Source: Cryptomeria japonica
Taxonomy: Eukaryota; Streptophyta; Pinopsida; Cupressales; Cupressaceae
Assembly: GCF_030272615.1 (NCBI RefSeq)
Contig: NC_081409.1
Coordinates: forward strand, 474,110,573-474,174,572
DNA: 64,000 nucleotides
Reading direction: 5' to 3'
The translations under genes were made by a program, and so were the position numbers. The first letter of the stretch is position 1. Each line of letters starts with the position of its first letter. The notes beneath the pieces are model-generated. The model searched no databases. It had not been told where the DNA came from and worked only from the letters and a program-made list of their open reading frames with translations. Of this stretch, positions 11,347 through 22,020 are shown piece after piece.

Positions 11347-11744
11347 TTTGTCTGCTTCAGGCATCATCTTGCTTCAAAAATTTGATCAAAACTCACCTAG
11401 GCAAGAATACACAATTTCACCTTCAAAAATGCTAACAGTTAGTCAAAATTGGATTTCACCCTAAAAACCTTTATTAGACCTAACCTGAGACCTATTTGAC
11501 TCTCCTAAAAGACCTACCTTATTTCAATCATCTCAATCTTTGGGAGGACGCTTAACAACTTTCAAAATTTGACTGGACTCAACTTGAATAACATCAAAAG
11601 AAACCCCTAAGGTTTAGCCCTAGTCCAGACAGATAACTCACTCACTTAAAACCCTAAAAGCAGAGAGAGAAACAAGCAAAACAAAAGCGAAAAAGCAGAG
11701 GGGGTCCCCATTTTAATGGGGCGATGTGTGAAATGGTCACAACA

Positions 11745-12225
11745 CAACCCAATTTGGATAGACAGTCTGTCAAATGGACATCAAGAGTGCATTCCTCAAT
11801 GGTAAGTTGTAGGACGAGTTCTACATGACGCAGCCTCCTGGTTTCAAGGTTGTCGGTAAAGAACATCAGGTATAAAAATAGGTAAAAGCACTCTATGGCC
11901 TCAAACAAGCTCCTCGAGCATGGTACATTAAAATTGATAAGTAATTGGTTGATCAAGGCTTCTAGAGGAGTCCTTCTGATCCCAATTTGTATGTCAAAAA
12001 TACTGGTGGTGATATCCTTCTTGTCATCTATGTTGATGACCTGATCGTCACTGGAAGTGCAGCACATTTGATCGAGCAGATCAAACAAAATTTATGCTAG
12101 TCCTTTGATATGACAGACTTGTGATTGCTACATTATTGTCTCAGTGTAGAGATTTGGCAGACAGGTGGCCACATTTTTATTTCTCGGTCAAAGTATGCCA
12201 AGAGTCTGCTGGATAAGTTTTGAAT
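11745..12225 (+). pseudogene. Copia A, right part: RT C-terminal half
   Basis: This continues the frame interrupted at 4276: QFG, a stop, then TVCQMDIKSAFLNG. Next come YGLKQAPRAWYIKIDK near 11900, the RT catalytic box YVDD at 12029-12040, and SRSKYAKSLLDKF at the end. Several stops interrupt it. Copia B keeps RT and RNase H sequence beyond LLDKF; here it is lost, and an inverted copia fragment follows at once. Confidence 0.9.
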
Positions 12226-12748
12226 TAAATAACTAATTAAATGTTTTAATACCCTCCCTTAATGGTCATCCTATAAACTACACCAAGTTGCCCCCGCAAT
12301 TTTACAAACTTGTCTAGGCTCAGAGACTTGGTGAGGATGTTTGAGGTCTGATGCTCAGATGGAACATATTGCAATTGTACTAATCCATCTTCTACAAGCT
12401 TGCGGATGAAATGACAATGAAGCTCAATATGTTTTGTCCGCTCATGGAAGATTGGATTTTTGGCAAGTTTCAACACCCCTTGATTGTCACAGTACAAGGT
12501 AGAAGGACCTGCTTGAGACATTTGCATGTTAGAAAGCATCCTTCGAAGCCAAATTGCCTCACAAGTTGCCTTTATAGTTCCCCGATATTCTGCTTCTGTC
12601 AAGGAAAGAGCTACTACCTGCTGCTTCTCGCTAGTCCATGTGATTGCACTTGTGACCAAAGTGAAGACATACCTAGAAGTAGACTTTCTGTCATCAACAG
12701 AGCCTGCCCAATCCGAGTCTGCAAAACCAATGAGCCTAGTAATATAAT
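12226..12748 (-). pseudogene. Inverted copia RNase H fragment with start of 3' LTR
   Basis: On the minus strand this reads from TRLIGFADSDWAGSVDD near 12748 through TSAITWTSEKQQVVALS, CDNQGVLKLAKNP and ILTKSLSLDKF. It ends MTIKGGY with a stop at 12246. These are the copia RNase H domain and the C-terminus of pol, almost free of stops. A purine tract AAGGGAGGGT and a few bases of AT-rich 3' LTR follow (12245-12226). It is oriented against copia A and comes from a different but closely related copy. RT is missing on its right side, where LTR-like AT-rich sequence begins. Confidence 0.85.
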
Positions 12749-14315
12749 GTATTTTAATAGTTTTTAGTTAGATTAGATAGTTTCTAATTCTGTTTAGTTT
12801 ACAAATGTTTCTTTTAGAAAAATTGTCCTATAATTGTGTGACGTCCCCATCTTTGATCCCAGAAATAACAATCAATGAACAATGTTTGGATCAAGATTGG
12901 TAGCTGGGGTAGCGTTTCCAAGTGATTAAAGTAATAAGTTACATAGTACCAATAATAGGTAAAAGAGAAAGTTTAAAATATCTTATTCAATTAACATCCA
13001 TATGGTTACAACTAAGGAACTGAATAAGAAACTAAGGCATATGTAAATCATACAATTGCCCAGATGAGGGGTTGGTATTTAATAAGAACAAAGTAGTGAT
13101 ACAGACTAACAAAAGGCAGATAAACACATCAGCAATTATATTGGAGATAATGATGAGATAGCACCTCCTTGAACGGCAATAAAAGAAGATATTATAGAAG
13201 ACGCTGAGTTTGGTTAAAGAGACATCTAATTACACAGTTAGAGTGACTTATGTTAACATTATGATGGGCAATAATTAGACAACGACAACAACTTCAAAAT
13301 ACTTGTAAAATATTATGGTTTATAAACAATGGCATCAATTCTGAGATAATAGCATTATTAAAGAGAAGGCCATTCTGATACAATAAAAGCAGTGACGTCC
13401 ATTCTTTACAAGCAGCCACGAGAAGCATGTTATGATTACAGTGATCGCTGAAGTGTTGATTTACTATTCTTTGGTCATCGCCTAAGAAAAATAAAGATTA
13501 GCTAAGGTAACAATTAATTAGGAGGGAGAGGCACGATCACCAAAAATTAAATAATCATTAGCCAAAGGGTGCGATCTGCTAAAGATAATGAAAAGTTGCA
13601 ACTTTCATATTCATATCTCTTCAGGGCGTATTAAAGAAATATCGAACACCCTTTCAAAGGGTATGGATGGAGCATTCTTTATTTTCAGTCCCGAATTAAA
13701 TCGCTATTATAAGGAAAAGAGCAGCCAACTGGGATGATTTTCCATCACGCATAGCAAGGCTGAATACGTAGGCTTAGCCTAGAAAGTCTAATAATGTTTG
13801 TGGAATTTCATAGTAATATTATTAGAGTGCAACACGTATGGCAGTCATTCTTATTTTCTTCTATAGTGGCAGACCAGATCTGACACATGTCTGCCCTTAC
13901 AACCACTAAATATCATTATTGCTTTTAGGCTGTGATGGTATTATTAATTTACATATTCAATAATTAGAAAATATAATTTAATTCATTTATTTATTTAAAT
14001 TCAAGTCTGAAAAGGATAATAGATTTATCTATATAATAATCATCAGCAAATTTGTCCAGATCAGATCAGATTAGGACTGTTATTAAGTTACAGGTAGTAA
14101 CATCCTTATTCTTGGTGACATGTACAGTAATATGCTCAATATGATGATTAGGATTTGAAGCCATAATGACCATATGCAGAATTTAACAATAATATAAATA
14201 TAGATCTTAATATAAGGGTTATAAATATAGATATTAATTTAATAATAAATATTAATGTAATAATCATAATTATTATGTCGTCTTTTAGAAACTGTTCTGC
14301 AGTAATGCATAATAA

Positions 14316-15286
14316 TGTTAACTTTTAGAAAACAGATTTATTATTCCTAACAGATATAGTTGCAGAAATCAGAGAACAACACATAACACAGGATACCCTA
14401 GGAAAACCTCCCTCTTGGAGGAAAAACCCAGCAATAATAGATCCTCAGATCTGATTAGATTAGGTTAAAGTAGCAGAGTTACAAAGTTCCCAGCTAGGGT
14501 AGAATAATCAACAAGTGATGATAGATAAGAACAGACTTATCTTAGTTTAGATTTCTGTTATGACAGCCTCTAGGTCAGCAACTGTGAACACCAATCTGCA
14601 ACCTTTTCCTTGCACTCCAGCACACTGAACTTCCACAACTTTGAGGTTCAGATCTGTACTTTTGTTTCTGCACATTCAGTAGTACAAGTTGCACTAATCA
14701 ACATTGTAAGAACACACCAAGTTCCCTCTAGATCTGCACCTTGGTTTGGATGAGTTCACACACAGCTGGAGTGTTAAATTCGCTAGACTTGAAGAAGGAC
14801 TTCACATTAATGGTTGAATAGATGACTAAAAAGTACTTTGCTTCACAACTGAAGATTTCGCACTTATTCTGATTTCCGCACAGCAGAGGTAATTCGTGTG
14901 TATTCGTTGTGTATATAATACATTCTTTGTGGCTTGTTATATATGAGGATAGGTGCCTTATTGGGTCGGCCCAATAAGGCACTTTTAGCGCTAAAGACTT
15001 TTGTCTTTTCCACGTTACATGGGCAAGATAGGGATAGGGTCGGCCCTATATCTCAACTCCACGTTCCATTTAGTGCAGCCCTATTCTAGGGCGCTGAGAT
15101 AATACACCACACGTTTGGAAAGGTAGAGGGCCCAGCCCTATTTGTTGGTTACACTCTACACAACCTAAAAGGTGAGATTACAAAGGGAAAGGGCCCGACC
15201 CTTTTTGGGATGGGTTCTAATGTTGCCTTGCAGCAATTAGAACACATCTCCTATTTATTTTACAACCTAGTTACATAAAACTAACA
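14316..15286 (-). repeat. 3' LTR of the TR-GAG copia element
   Basis: This 971-bp direct repeat is near-identical to 17133-18098. On the minus strand it begins TGTTAGTTTTATGTAAC and ends AAAGTTAACA. It contains several GC-rich palindromes around 14950-15210. Confidence 0.92.
14953..14982. repeat. Perfect 13-bp-stem hairpin in the LTR (also 17765-17794)
   Basis: GTGCCTTATTGGG and CCCAATAAGGCAC flank the loop TCGG, a perfect 13-bp stem kept in both LTR copies. Smaller hairpins follow in the same LTR: ATAGGG-TCGG-CCCTAT near 15030, AGCCCTA/TAGGGCGCT near 15075 and AAAGGG/CCCTTT near 15190. The position suggests a regulatory or RNA-structural role in U3. Confidence 0.85.
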
Positions 15287-15300
15287 CTCCCTCTTAACTA
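15287..15300 (-). other. Polypurine tract of the TR-GAG element
   Basis: Minus-strand TAGTTAAGAGGGAG directly precedes the 3' LTR start TGTTAG. This is the expected plus-strand DNA priming site and fixes the orientation of the element. Confidence 0.75.
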
Positions 15301-15678
15301 GGGAGAAAAAATAAATACATAATCAGATTCACATGAACAAACTCATGGTATGAGCATTTACAAGGTTTAGGATTAGGGCCCAACCCTAATAGTACAAGCA
15401 ATATACAGTTCGTGATTTGATCACGCAATTACATTACAATGAACCTTTACATGATCTTTTCTTGCAATGCCTGCAGAGGATGAAGCCAACACTTCATAAC
15501 TTTACACTTTCCTGGGGTCCTGCATGTAACATCATGATGCACATCTGCAGAGAATCACAAAGACCTTTCCATATGCACACCTGCAATAATTAATACTCAA
15601 AGATATATATAACCATACAACATAAATCATGCACAACCGCAGAGGATACATAAGCTTCTTTACTGAGAAGAACAACCT

Positions 15679-15925
15679 GTCTCCTTGCACACCGCAGAGG
15701 GTGAACCCACCTTGCACTCCGCAGAGGGTGAGAAATAACCGCCACCTTGTATTCCGCAGAGGGTGGAAAGAACTGCCACCTTGCACTCCGCAGAGGGTGG
15801 ACTCACCTTGCACTCCGCAAAGGGTGAGAGCGAACTGCCACCTTGCACTCCGCAGAGGGTGGACTCACCTTGCACTCCGCAGAGGGTGAGCGAGCACTAC
15901 CACCTTGCACTCCGCAGAGGGTGGA
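15679..15925. repeat. Tandem array of about eight 23-bp units inside the TR-GAG element
   Basis: The core CACCTTGCACTCCGCAGAGG followed by GTG recurs about eight times, near 15680, 15708, 15740, 15776, 15804, 15838, 15866 and 15900. Spacers alternate between a short type (GACT) and a longer type (GAGCGAACTGC-like), so the last four units form a 62-bp two-unit repeat. Each core starts CACC and ends GGTG, so its ends can pair. Weaker relatives lie upstream near 15465-15650. The array lies between the gag stop and the 3' LTR. Confidence 0.88.
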
Positions 15926-16213
15926 TGATACACCCAATGTATCATAGAATATAACTAGGACACTTGTTAGTTTCAATATAGAATATAATAAAGGAAAACA
16001 TTTGCAATAATCAAGTAACACATTTATCAATCCCATCATTAGAGAAATAGATCACAATGATTAGAAACCAGCAATGAGATAAAGAGTATCACAGGACTCC
16101 CTCTAAAACCCTATCTAGAAGATAAATCCACAACAAATTTCTGACTTAAAGTTGGAACCAAACTTAAATCTAAAACAAAATTTAACTTAAGGGTGGATCA
16201 ACAAACCAATAGA

Positions 16214-17049
16214 TCAAATAAGGAAATCTTCACGATTGTGAAGATTTGATACTTCATTTATGTTTGCATCTTCTTGCACATCCTGCATTTGACAGTCCCT
16301 TGCAAAGTGACCGCGCTTGTTGCATCGGAAGCATCGGATGTGGGATAAGTCTCTTGGTCTTTTCCTAGAAGGGGGGGTAGGAGAGCTGAAATCTCTATTC
16401 CTCTTGAAATCATTCTTCTTCCAATGGCTGCCTTCCTTCTTAGCCAAGAGGACATGTTGCTCATCATAAGGGTTCTTAATTTTTCCTTTTGCAGCCAGCC
16501 GAGACTCTTCTTGAATGCAATCTCCCATTAATTGATCAAACTTAGGAAGCTCAACTCTGGCACAGATTCCTTGAACAAATGGCTCCCAAGAGGGAGGAAG
16601 ACCATTTAGGGCAGTCATAGATAAGTCACTATCTTCAATGCTCTTCCCAACAGTGGCAAGCTAATCTCTCAGCTCAGAGATTCAAATGAAGTAAACAGCA
16701 ACAGGTTCTTCTTTCTCTAATTTGATGTAAGAGAGCTGATTCCTTAAGGCAAGGATGTAGCTGGTATTGTTGACTTCGTACATCTTTTCCAATGTAGAGA
16801 ACATCTCCCTGGCAGACTTCTTCTTGGAGATGGATGGCACCAAATGATTTTTGACGGTGTCTATTATTATCCTTTGAGCTTGGAAGTCCTTCTTCTTCCA
16901 ATCTTCTTTCTCACTTGCACCCTCAGGTTCCTTAGCATCTTTGTAACATATTCAGCAAGATCATTCAATGCCATCATTATCCTGACCTTCCAAGAAGAGA
17001 AATTTGTGTGACCTTCCAACCTATCTTCAAACCTGATATAAGAAGCCAT
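16214..17049 (-). pseudogene. Copia-type Gag, slightly degenerate
   Basis: The start MASYIRFEDRLEGHTNFSSW is at 17049, about 70 bp after the primer-binding site. The UBN2-type gag body follows, with a frameshift near 16930 and two in-frame stops near 16680. The part from 16618 to 16214 is open and reads GLPPSWEPFVQGI. It ends in a CCHC zinc knuckle CFRCNKRGHFARDC near 16340-16300. Gag forms the virus-like particle and packages element RNA. The total is about 275 codons, normal for copia gag alone. There is no protease after it; the frame ends at EDFLI. Confidence 0.88.
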
Positions 17050-17118
17050 GGGAACTAAACTTTTGAACAGAAGGTTAGAAGGAAGCACAAATCTGATTAC
17101 AGCCTCTATACAAACCTA

Positions 17119-17132
17119 GGGCTCTGATACCA
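17119..17132 (-). other. Primer-binding site, initiator tRNA-Met type
   Basis: Minus-strand TGGTATCAGAGC starts at the base next to the 5' LTR end (LTR edge 17133). This is the usual primer-binding site of plant copia elements. Confidence 0.88.
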
Positions 17133-18098
17133 TGTTAACTTTTAGAAAACAGATTTATGATTACTAACAGATATAGTTGCAGAAATCAGAGAACAACACA
17201 TAACACAGGATACCCTGGGAAAACCTCCCTCTTGTAGGAAAAACCCAGCAATAATAGATCCTCAGATCTGATTAGATTAGGTTAAAGTAGCAAAGTTACA
17301 AAGTTCCCAGCTAGGGTAGAATAATTAACAACAAGTGATGATAGATAAGAACAGACTTATCTTAGTTTAGATTTCTGTTATGACAGCCTAGGTCAGCAAC
17401 TGTGAACACCAATCTGCAACCTTTTCCTTGCACTCCAGCACACTGAAACTTGCACAACTTTGAGGTTCGTATCTGTATTTTTGTTTCTGCACATTCAGTA
17501 GTACAAGTTACACTAATCAACACTGTAAGAGCACACCAAGTTCGCTCTAGATCTGCACCTTGCTTTGGATGAGTTCACACACAGCTGGAGTGTTAAATTC
17601 GCTTGACTTGAAGGACTTCGCATTAATGGTTGAATAGATGACTGAAAAGTACTTTGCTTCACAACTGAAGATTTCACACTTATTCTGATTTTCGCACAGC
17701 AGAGGTAATGTGTATTCATTGTGTATATAATACATTCTTTGTGGCCTGTTATATATGAGGATAGGTGCCTTATTGGGTCGGCCCAATAAGGCACTTTTGG
17801 CGCTAAAGACTTTTGTCTTTTCCACGTTACATGTGCAAGATAGGGATAGGGTCGGCCCTATATCTCAACTCCACGTTCCATTTAGTGCAGCCCTATTCTA
17901 GGGCGCTGAGATAATACACCACACGTTTGGAAAGGTAGAGGGCCCAGCCCTATTTGTTGGTTACACCCTACGCAACCTAAAAGGTGAGATTACAAAGGGA
18001 AAGGGCCCGACCCTTTTTGGGATGGGTTCTAATGTTGCCTTGCGGCAATTAGAACCCATCTCCTATTTATTTTACATCCTAGTTACATAAAACTAAAA
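17133..18098 (-). repeat. 5' LTR of the TR-GAG copia element
   Basis: This 966-bp partner of 14316-15286 has short indels and a single terminal substitution (CTAAAA for CTAACA on the plus strand). It keeps the 13-bp-stem hairpin at 17765-17794. The high similarity of the two LTRs indicates a fairly recent insertion. Confidence 0.9.
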
Positions 18099-18345
18099 AA
18101 TAATTCATATAATTAGTGATGAATAAATATGTAAATGATTTATAATGAATCAAAATAAGATTAATTATCTAGTATAGTAAAATTAGCAAGTACTTGATAG
18201 ATTTAGGAAGGAGTGAATGTCACAGATTTGATTCACATTAAGATAGACTTGTCTCTTAATCAAGTTAGTTTAAGTCATAAGTACATAGAAACGGATTAAT
18301 TATGGTTAAAACAGAACTAAACCTAGTAGGGGACATTACAAATTG

Positions 18346-20371
18346 GCTATATATGTAACTTCGTTATCATTAATCAATCATCCAATTACCAAAACAAGGT
18401 CACTATTGACTCTGTTACTCAAACTTATTATAAACCTTAACTCTGGATATGGGTAATCAGAATTTCATCACTTGACATATGACTTGAGCCACAAAGAGTT
18501 TTTCTTCAGCCTTGCATTGCAGCTGTACAATCTAGATGTGTCAGGTCCTTGCAGGTTTTACATGCACACTGAAAAATGGGAAAAATGTATGGGAGTGAAT
18601 TGCTCTATTAATTCCACTTCATAATAGTTTTCCATTTTCAAAATACAAAATCTCTTTTCATTTTACATAGCCACAAATTCGACAAAACAAGAATACAAAA
18701 TGTTTTAAATAAAGGAGCTGCTCCAAATTAAACCAGAGGCCAGTAACTTTCCAATCCCGTTATGGTGATTTTTGTACTAATTTGGCTGTATTCACATGAA
18801 ATATTTTGGTTGTAAAAATGATCAATGACAAACACTATAAAACAGTTTTTGTTCACTTAAATTGGTTATTTATAGATGCTTTATGACACTTTGTAGAACT
18901 CTTTTTATCAGCCAATCTTTTGCAAAATCTAAAGCATGCAGCTGGCATAAAAAGACCTCAAAGGTACTACTTGAACTCCAAGATGTTCAGACATGTTCAC
19001 TTTAATTTATTTATAAACATTATAAAATCGCTTTACCCAATGTTTGAAAATTGAACCTATGGACTGTAAAATCTTATTGTGTAAACACAGAAGTTAATCT
19101 AGTAGATTTTGAAGATTAGTTTCTGTTATCTCAAAGAAACTCTATTGTGGAGTAAAGGCTCTTAAGTTGGTGATTAAACTAGAAATTTGAAATGAGTCAA
19201 CCAATCTTTCTTGAAAATTTTTATCTATGCAGGTCAAATTTGGAGTTCTACAAGGTGTTGCCAATCCTCTAAGATGTTTAAATTTGTCAAGATTGAACTC
19301 ATCGTGAATCTCAAAAAATCTATGATCCTTCTTCACCCCTACCACCTTTATGCCTTTGGCTTTATTGAAAAAAAATTATATTAGAAAAAACTAAAAAGAA
19401 ACTATATTTACATCCATGTGTGCACAAAGTTGGTCAATTAAACCAAAAAATGCATCCATTACCAATGGTCCAATAGAATATTACTGCAGTTAAAAAAAAC
19501 CTAGGAACTCAACAAGTAACTAACAATTGGAGAAAACCAAAAATGTCTAAAGACTGACAAATGCAAACAGTCAAGAAATAGCCCATCAACCAAGCTTAAT
19601 GCTGAATTTGAAACGTGCAACTGTTGCAATTTATTTCAATCTGAACATTTCAAGCTAGCTAATTCCAGAAATTGCATACCTCTTCTCTATACATTTGTCA
19701 AAGCAAGTTTGAGTAAGCCTGCATCAAAGAACAGACAGCACTCTCACAACTCAACAACTTGCCAATTTATTATATCGAATATAGTGACAACTACTAAATG
19801 AGTATAAAATCCATAATAATCTAGGCAATGTAAAAATGCCTTAATGCCTTGTACAGAATTTTCAGAAAACGTGTGGCACTTCATTAAAACCCATAAATGT
19901 AGACCTGGCATTATAATTACCCCAAAAGGTTCTCAAAACAAGCACAAAAATTTTAATCAAATTTTAAAAAGTAGTTGTATGTTTATGCCTGGAACCAAGA
20001 GCTCAAGATAGTTAAAAGCAAAAAGTAACATAGCTCAAATTTTAAAGAGTAGTAGTAGTATGTTCATGCCTGGAACCAAGAGATCGAGTTAATTAAAAGC
20101 AAAAAGTAAGATAGCTGAAATTTTAAAGAGTAGGGGTATGTTCATGCCTAAAACCAAGAGATCAAGATAGTTAAAAGTAAATATAAACTCAAAAAGCAAT
20201 ATATGACATAGTCCTCACTAATTACATCATGCAGATGTTACCAAATTTAAAATTGAATAGTGATCATAGAATGAACCCTGAACTGAATTCCTATCAAATT
20301 AAATTTTAAACCTTCACAACTTTTATTATCAATTCTTGTATTCCATCCAGACTCCAAACAAATGTTGAAAT
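18346..20371. other. AT-rich non-coding DNA
   Basis: No credible coding frame, LTR or tRNA-like structure was seen. A three-copy tandem repeat is listed separately at 19958-20190. If TIM10 extends left past copia B, this may be intron, but I found no exon here. Confidence 0.5.
19958..20190. repeat. Three tandem copies of a 78-81-bp unit
   Basis: Copies begin at about 19958, 20036 and 20117. Each contains AAATTTTAAA, ATGCCTGGAACCAAGAG (third copy ATGCCTAAAACC) and AGTTAAAAGCAAAAAGTAA-like words. No coding potential. Confidence 0.8.
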
Positions 20372-20962
20372 CATAGTTAGAAAACTCGGACTCGCCACAG
20401 TCTCAGCAGCCCAAAAATTGGACTCGGACTCGGACTCGGATTAAAGAAAACCGTAGTTTTACAAAAAAGCAAAAAGAAATTACTGCATCTAGAGAACATA
20501 AGAACCATAATTGAAACATTACACGTCATATGATCTCCAAACGCTCAATATTTGAAATTTCATCATTCATACTCATAGTTTCAAACTTTAAAATTTATAA
20601 CAGCAGCATAAGTTTATAAATGTTTACAAAATTACATATAATGATATGTCCAAATGTTAAAAACAGCAAACTAAAGACTACATCTTCCTGTTTTTAGCAA
20701 TAACAAATGTCAAAAGTGAGGAAAAGTGAAAAAAAAAATGTTTTAACCTTGACTGGGCATTCTCAGCAAGCGGCAAGAGTCTTCATCAGGACTCGGGAGT
20801 CCTGACACTAGACTCGTGAGAGTCCTTAGCACAGACTCAGGAGTCATTGCCCCGGACTCTCCTGGACTCGGCTCGGGAGTCTGTGGCGAGTCCACTCAGC
20901 CCGCCAACAGACTCGGGAGTCTTGGAAAGTCCGCAGCAAGTCCACAGAGTCCTCAAACTATG
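20372..20962. mobile_element. Non-autonomous hAT element (591 bp), TSD GTTGAAAT
   Basis: The 8-bp word GTTGAAAT lies immediately outside both ends (20364-20371 and 20963-20970). The termini CATAGTTAGAAAACTC and, inverted, CATAGTTTGAGGACTC match at 13 of 16 positions. Subterminal regions are rich in GACTCGG and near-palindromic GACTCGGGAGTC words (20420-20445 and 20780-20930), the kind of repeat hAT transposases bind. The middle is AT-rich with no transposase frame. An 8-bp duplication with short inverted ends is diagnostic of hAT. Confidence 0.85.
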
Positions 20963-20970
20963 GTTGAAAT

Positions 20971-21689
20971 ATATTATGTCCACACAGATTGAAATAAAAA
21001 ACAAAAACCATGGTACAGCAGATAGCAGAAAAATTCAAAAAGAGCCTGATTTGGGGAAAACTGTTTGACAGTAGACAACTGTATAGTAAATACAGTAGGC
21101 CTTTATTATTTCCTGCCTGGCCAAGGAAGAATGCCCTACAAACAGTAGATTTATGCCAGCAACAGTAGAGAGTGAATGAAGAGTTTCTAGGCAAACAGAA
21201 CAGCATCATTTAGTTTTAAGAAGATTTATAAAGGCGCTCTTCCAGATAGGGGTCACCTTGGTTCATTTTAGGTTTGCTGCGGTCAACCCATAGGCATTCT
21301 GCCTGTCCCCAGCTACACCAAACTGGATCCCGAATCAGGTTCAGATCAGACCCAGATCCAGGGACTCTGACTGACAAACTGGTAACTTAGCTTTTGCTAC
21401 AATCAAATGAAAATACTGAAGACATAAAGCCATTTGTGCAAGGATGATCCTTTTCTCAACTTTTCTTTGTTGCCACATTTCTTTAGATAAAGATAACCAT
21501 TGTAAAGAAGTGGATAGATTTGCTATTAGGATCTCTCATGTAAAAGGAATTCCTGCTCGATATTGGAAGGATAATTTCATAAAATTTGTTATGTAAACGT
21601 TTGAGATTAGTTCATCAGGTCACAAAATCAATAAACGTCTGCCAAATCTTATGAGAGAAAACCAAAATAGATGATCAAGAAAATTGAGT
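20971..21689. other. Non-coding interval
   Basis: Nothing recognisable was found. Short frames on both strands lack motifs. Confidence 0.4.
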
Positions 21690-22020
21690 CTGGTTACATT
21701 TTCAAATGTTTCAAATAAATTTCTATATAGTCCTTTGTCCAAAAGGTTGGGCCTTATCCTCCTTATGAGAGTAGATTTGTTTTGGATAATATTTTACCAA
21801 GCAAAGAAGCTATGTCACGGACTGAATTCTTTGGTGAACTCCTTCCATGCGAGTCAGAAGTATTTGACACCACCAAGCTTCCATTTGTTAATGTCATATT
21901 AAACAATCTAGGTTTTGGGCCTAAATTTATAGGACGGGTTCTATTCAGAAACATTCTTACAATAATTGTAATTAATGGATCTGTCAGATATTTTTCCCTC
22001 TATTAAGATCAGTAAACCAA
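21690..22020 (+). pseudogene. LINE (non-LTR) reverse-transcriptase fragment
   Basis: Across two frames it reads KRLGLIL, then FVLDNILPSKEAM, then LPFVNVILNNLGFGPKFIG and LFRNILTIIVINGSVR. These resemble the plant LINE RT region before the catalytic box (the LDNIL...EAM helix, the LxxLGFGxxFI stretch and the INGxxS turn). Stops follow before the catalytic motif. Possible further decayed LINE sequence around 22640-23130 is too weak to claim. A single short dead fragment, plus strand. Confidence 0.5.

Larger units (their letters stand above)
4277..11744 (-). mobile_element. 7.47-kb insertion inside copia A with TSD CAACC and mismatched ends
   Basis: The copia reading frame stops at ...TCAACC (4276) and resumes at CAACCCAATTTGG (11745). 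The 5-bp word CAACC is therefore duplicated at 4272-4276 and 11745-11749. The insert begins TGTTGACG and ends GTCACAACA, giving the TGTTG/CAACA ends of an LTR retrotransposon. Its coding capacity is on the minus strand: a leader with TATA box near 9000, a long unknown frame at 5452-8533, and an LTR-like block at 4277-5340. The right end (8.5-11.7 kb) does not resemble the left end by eye, although the LTRs of one insertion should be copies. No gag, RT or integrase was recognised, so the element is non-autonomous, recombinant, or both. Confidence 0.8.
14316..18098 (-). mobile_element. Gag-only copia retrotransposon (TR-GAG type), TSD AATAA
   Basis: This is a complete, compact element. Two LTRs of about 970 bp (14316-15286 and 17133-18098) flank 1,846 bp of internal sequence. 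AATAA occurs at 14311-14315 and 18099-18103. A primer-binding site complementary to initiator tRNA-Met abuts the 5' LTR, and a polypurine tract abuts the 3' LTR. The only coding sequence is a copia gag (16214-17049). A tandem repeat fills the space between gag and the 3' LTR. Without protease, integrase or RT it must have been mobilised in trans, as described for terminal-repeat retrotransposons with GAG domain. Confidence 0.88.
12837..18340. mobile_element. Solo LTR (about 1.7 kb net) split by a TR-GAG element
   Basis: It starts TGTGACGTCCCC and ends GGGGACATTACA, imperfect inverted termini of LTR type. It is flanked by AATTG at 12832-12836 and 18341-18345, a 5-bp target duplication. Removing the nested element at 14316-18098 leaves about 1,716 bp of AT-rich sequence with no coding capacity. 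That is what a solo LTR left by intra-element recombination looks like. The family is not identified. The host sequence on both sides joins into AT-rich copia-LTR-like DNA. Confidence 0.7.

Noticed and set aside
15532-16039. Cys/Pro-rich ORFs on both strands (SPCTPQRV, LCGVQGG repeats)
   Set aside because: Products of the 23-bp tandem repeat; open on both strands and with no conserved start.
14728-17825. Pair of similar 84-93-codon minus ORFs near 14728 and 17513
   Set aside because: They lie within the two LTRs of the TR-GAG element and are copies by origin, not genes.
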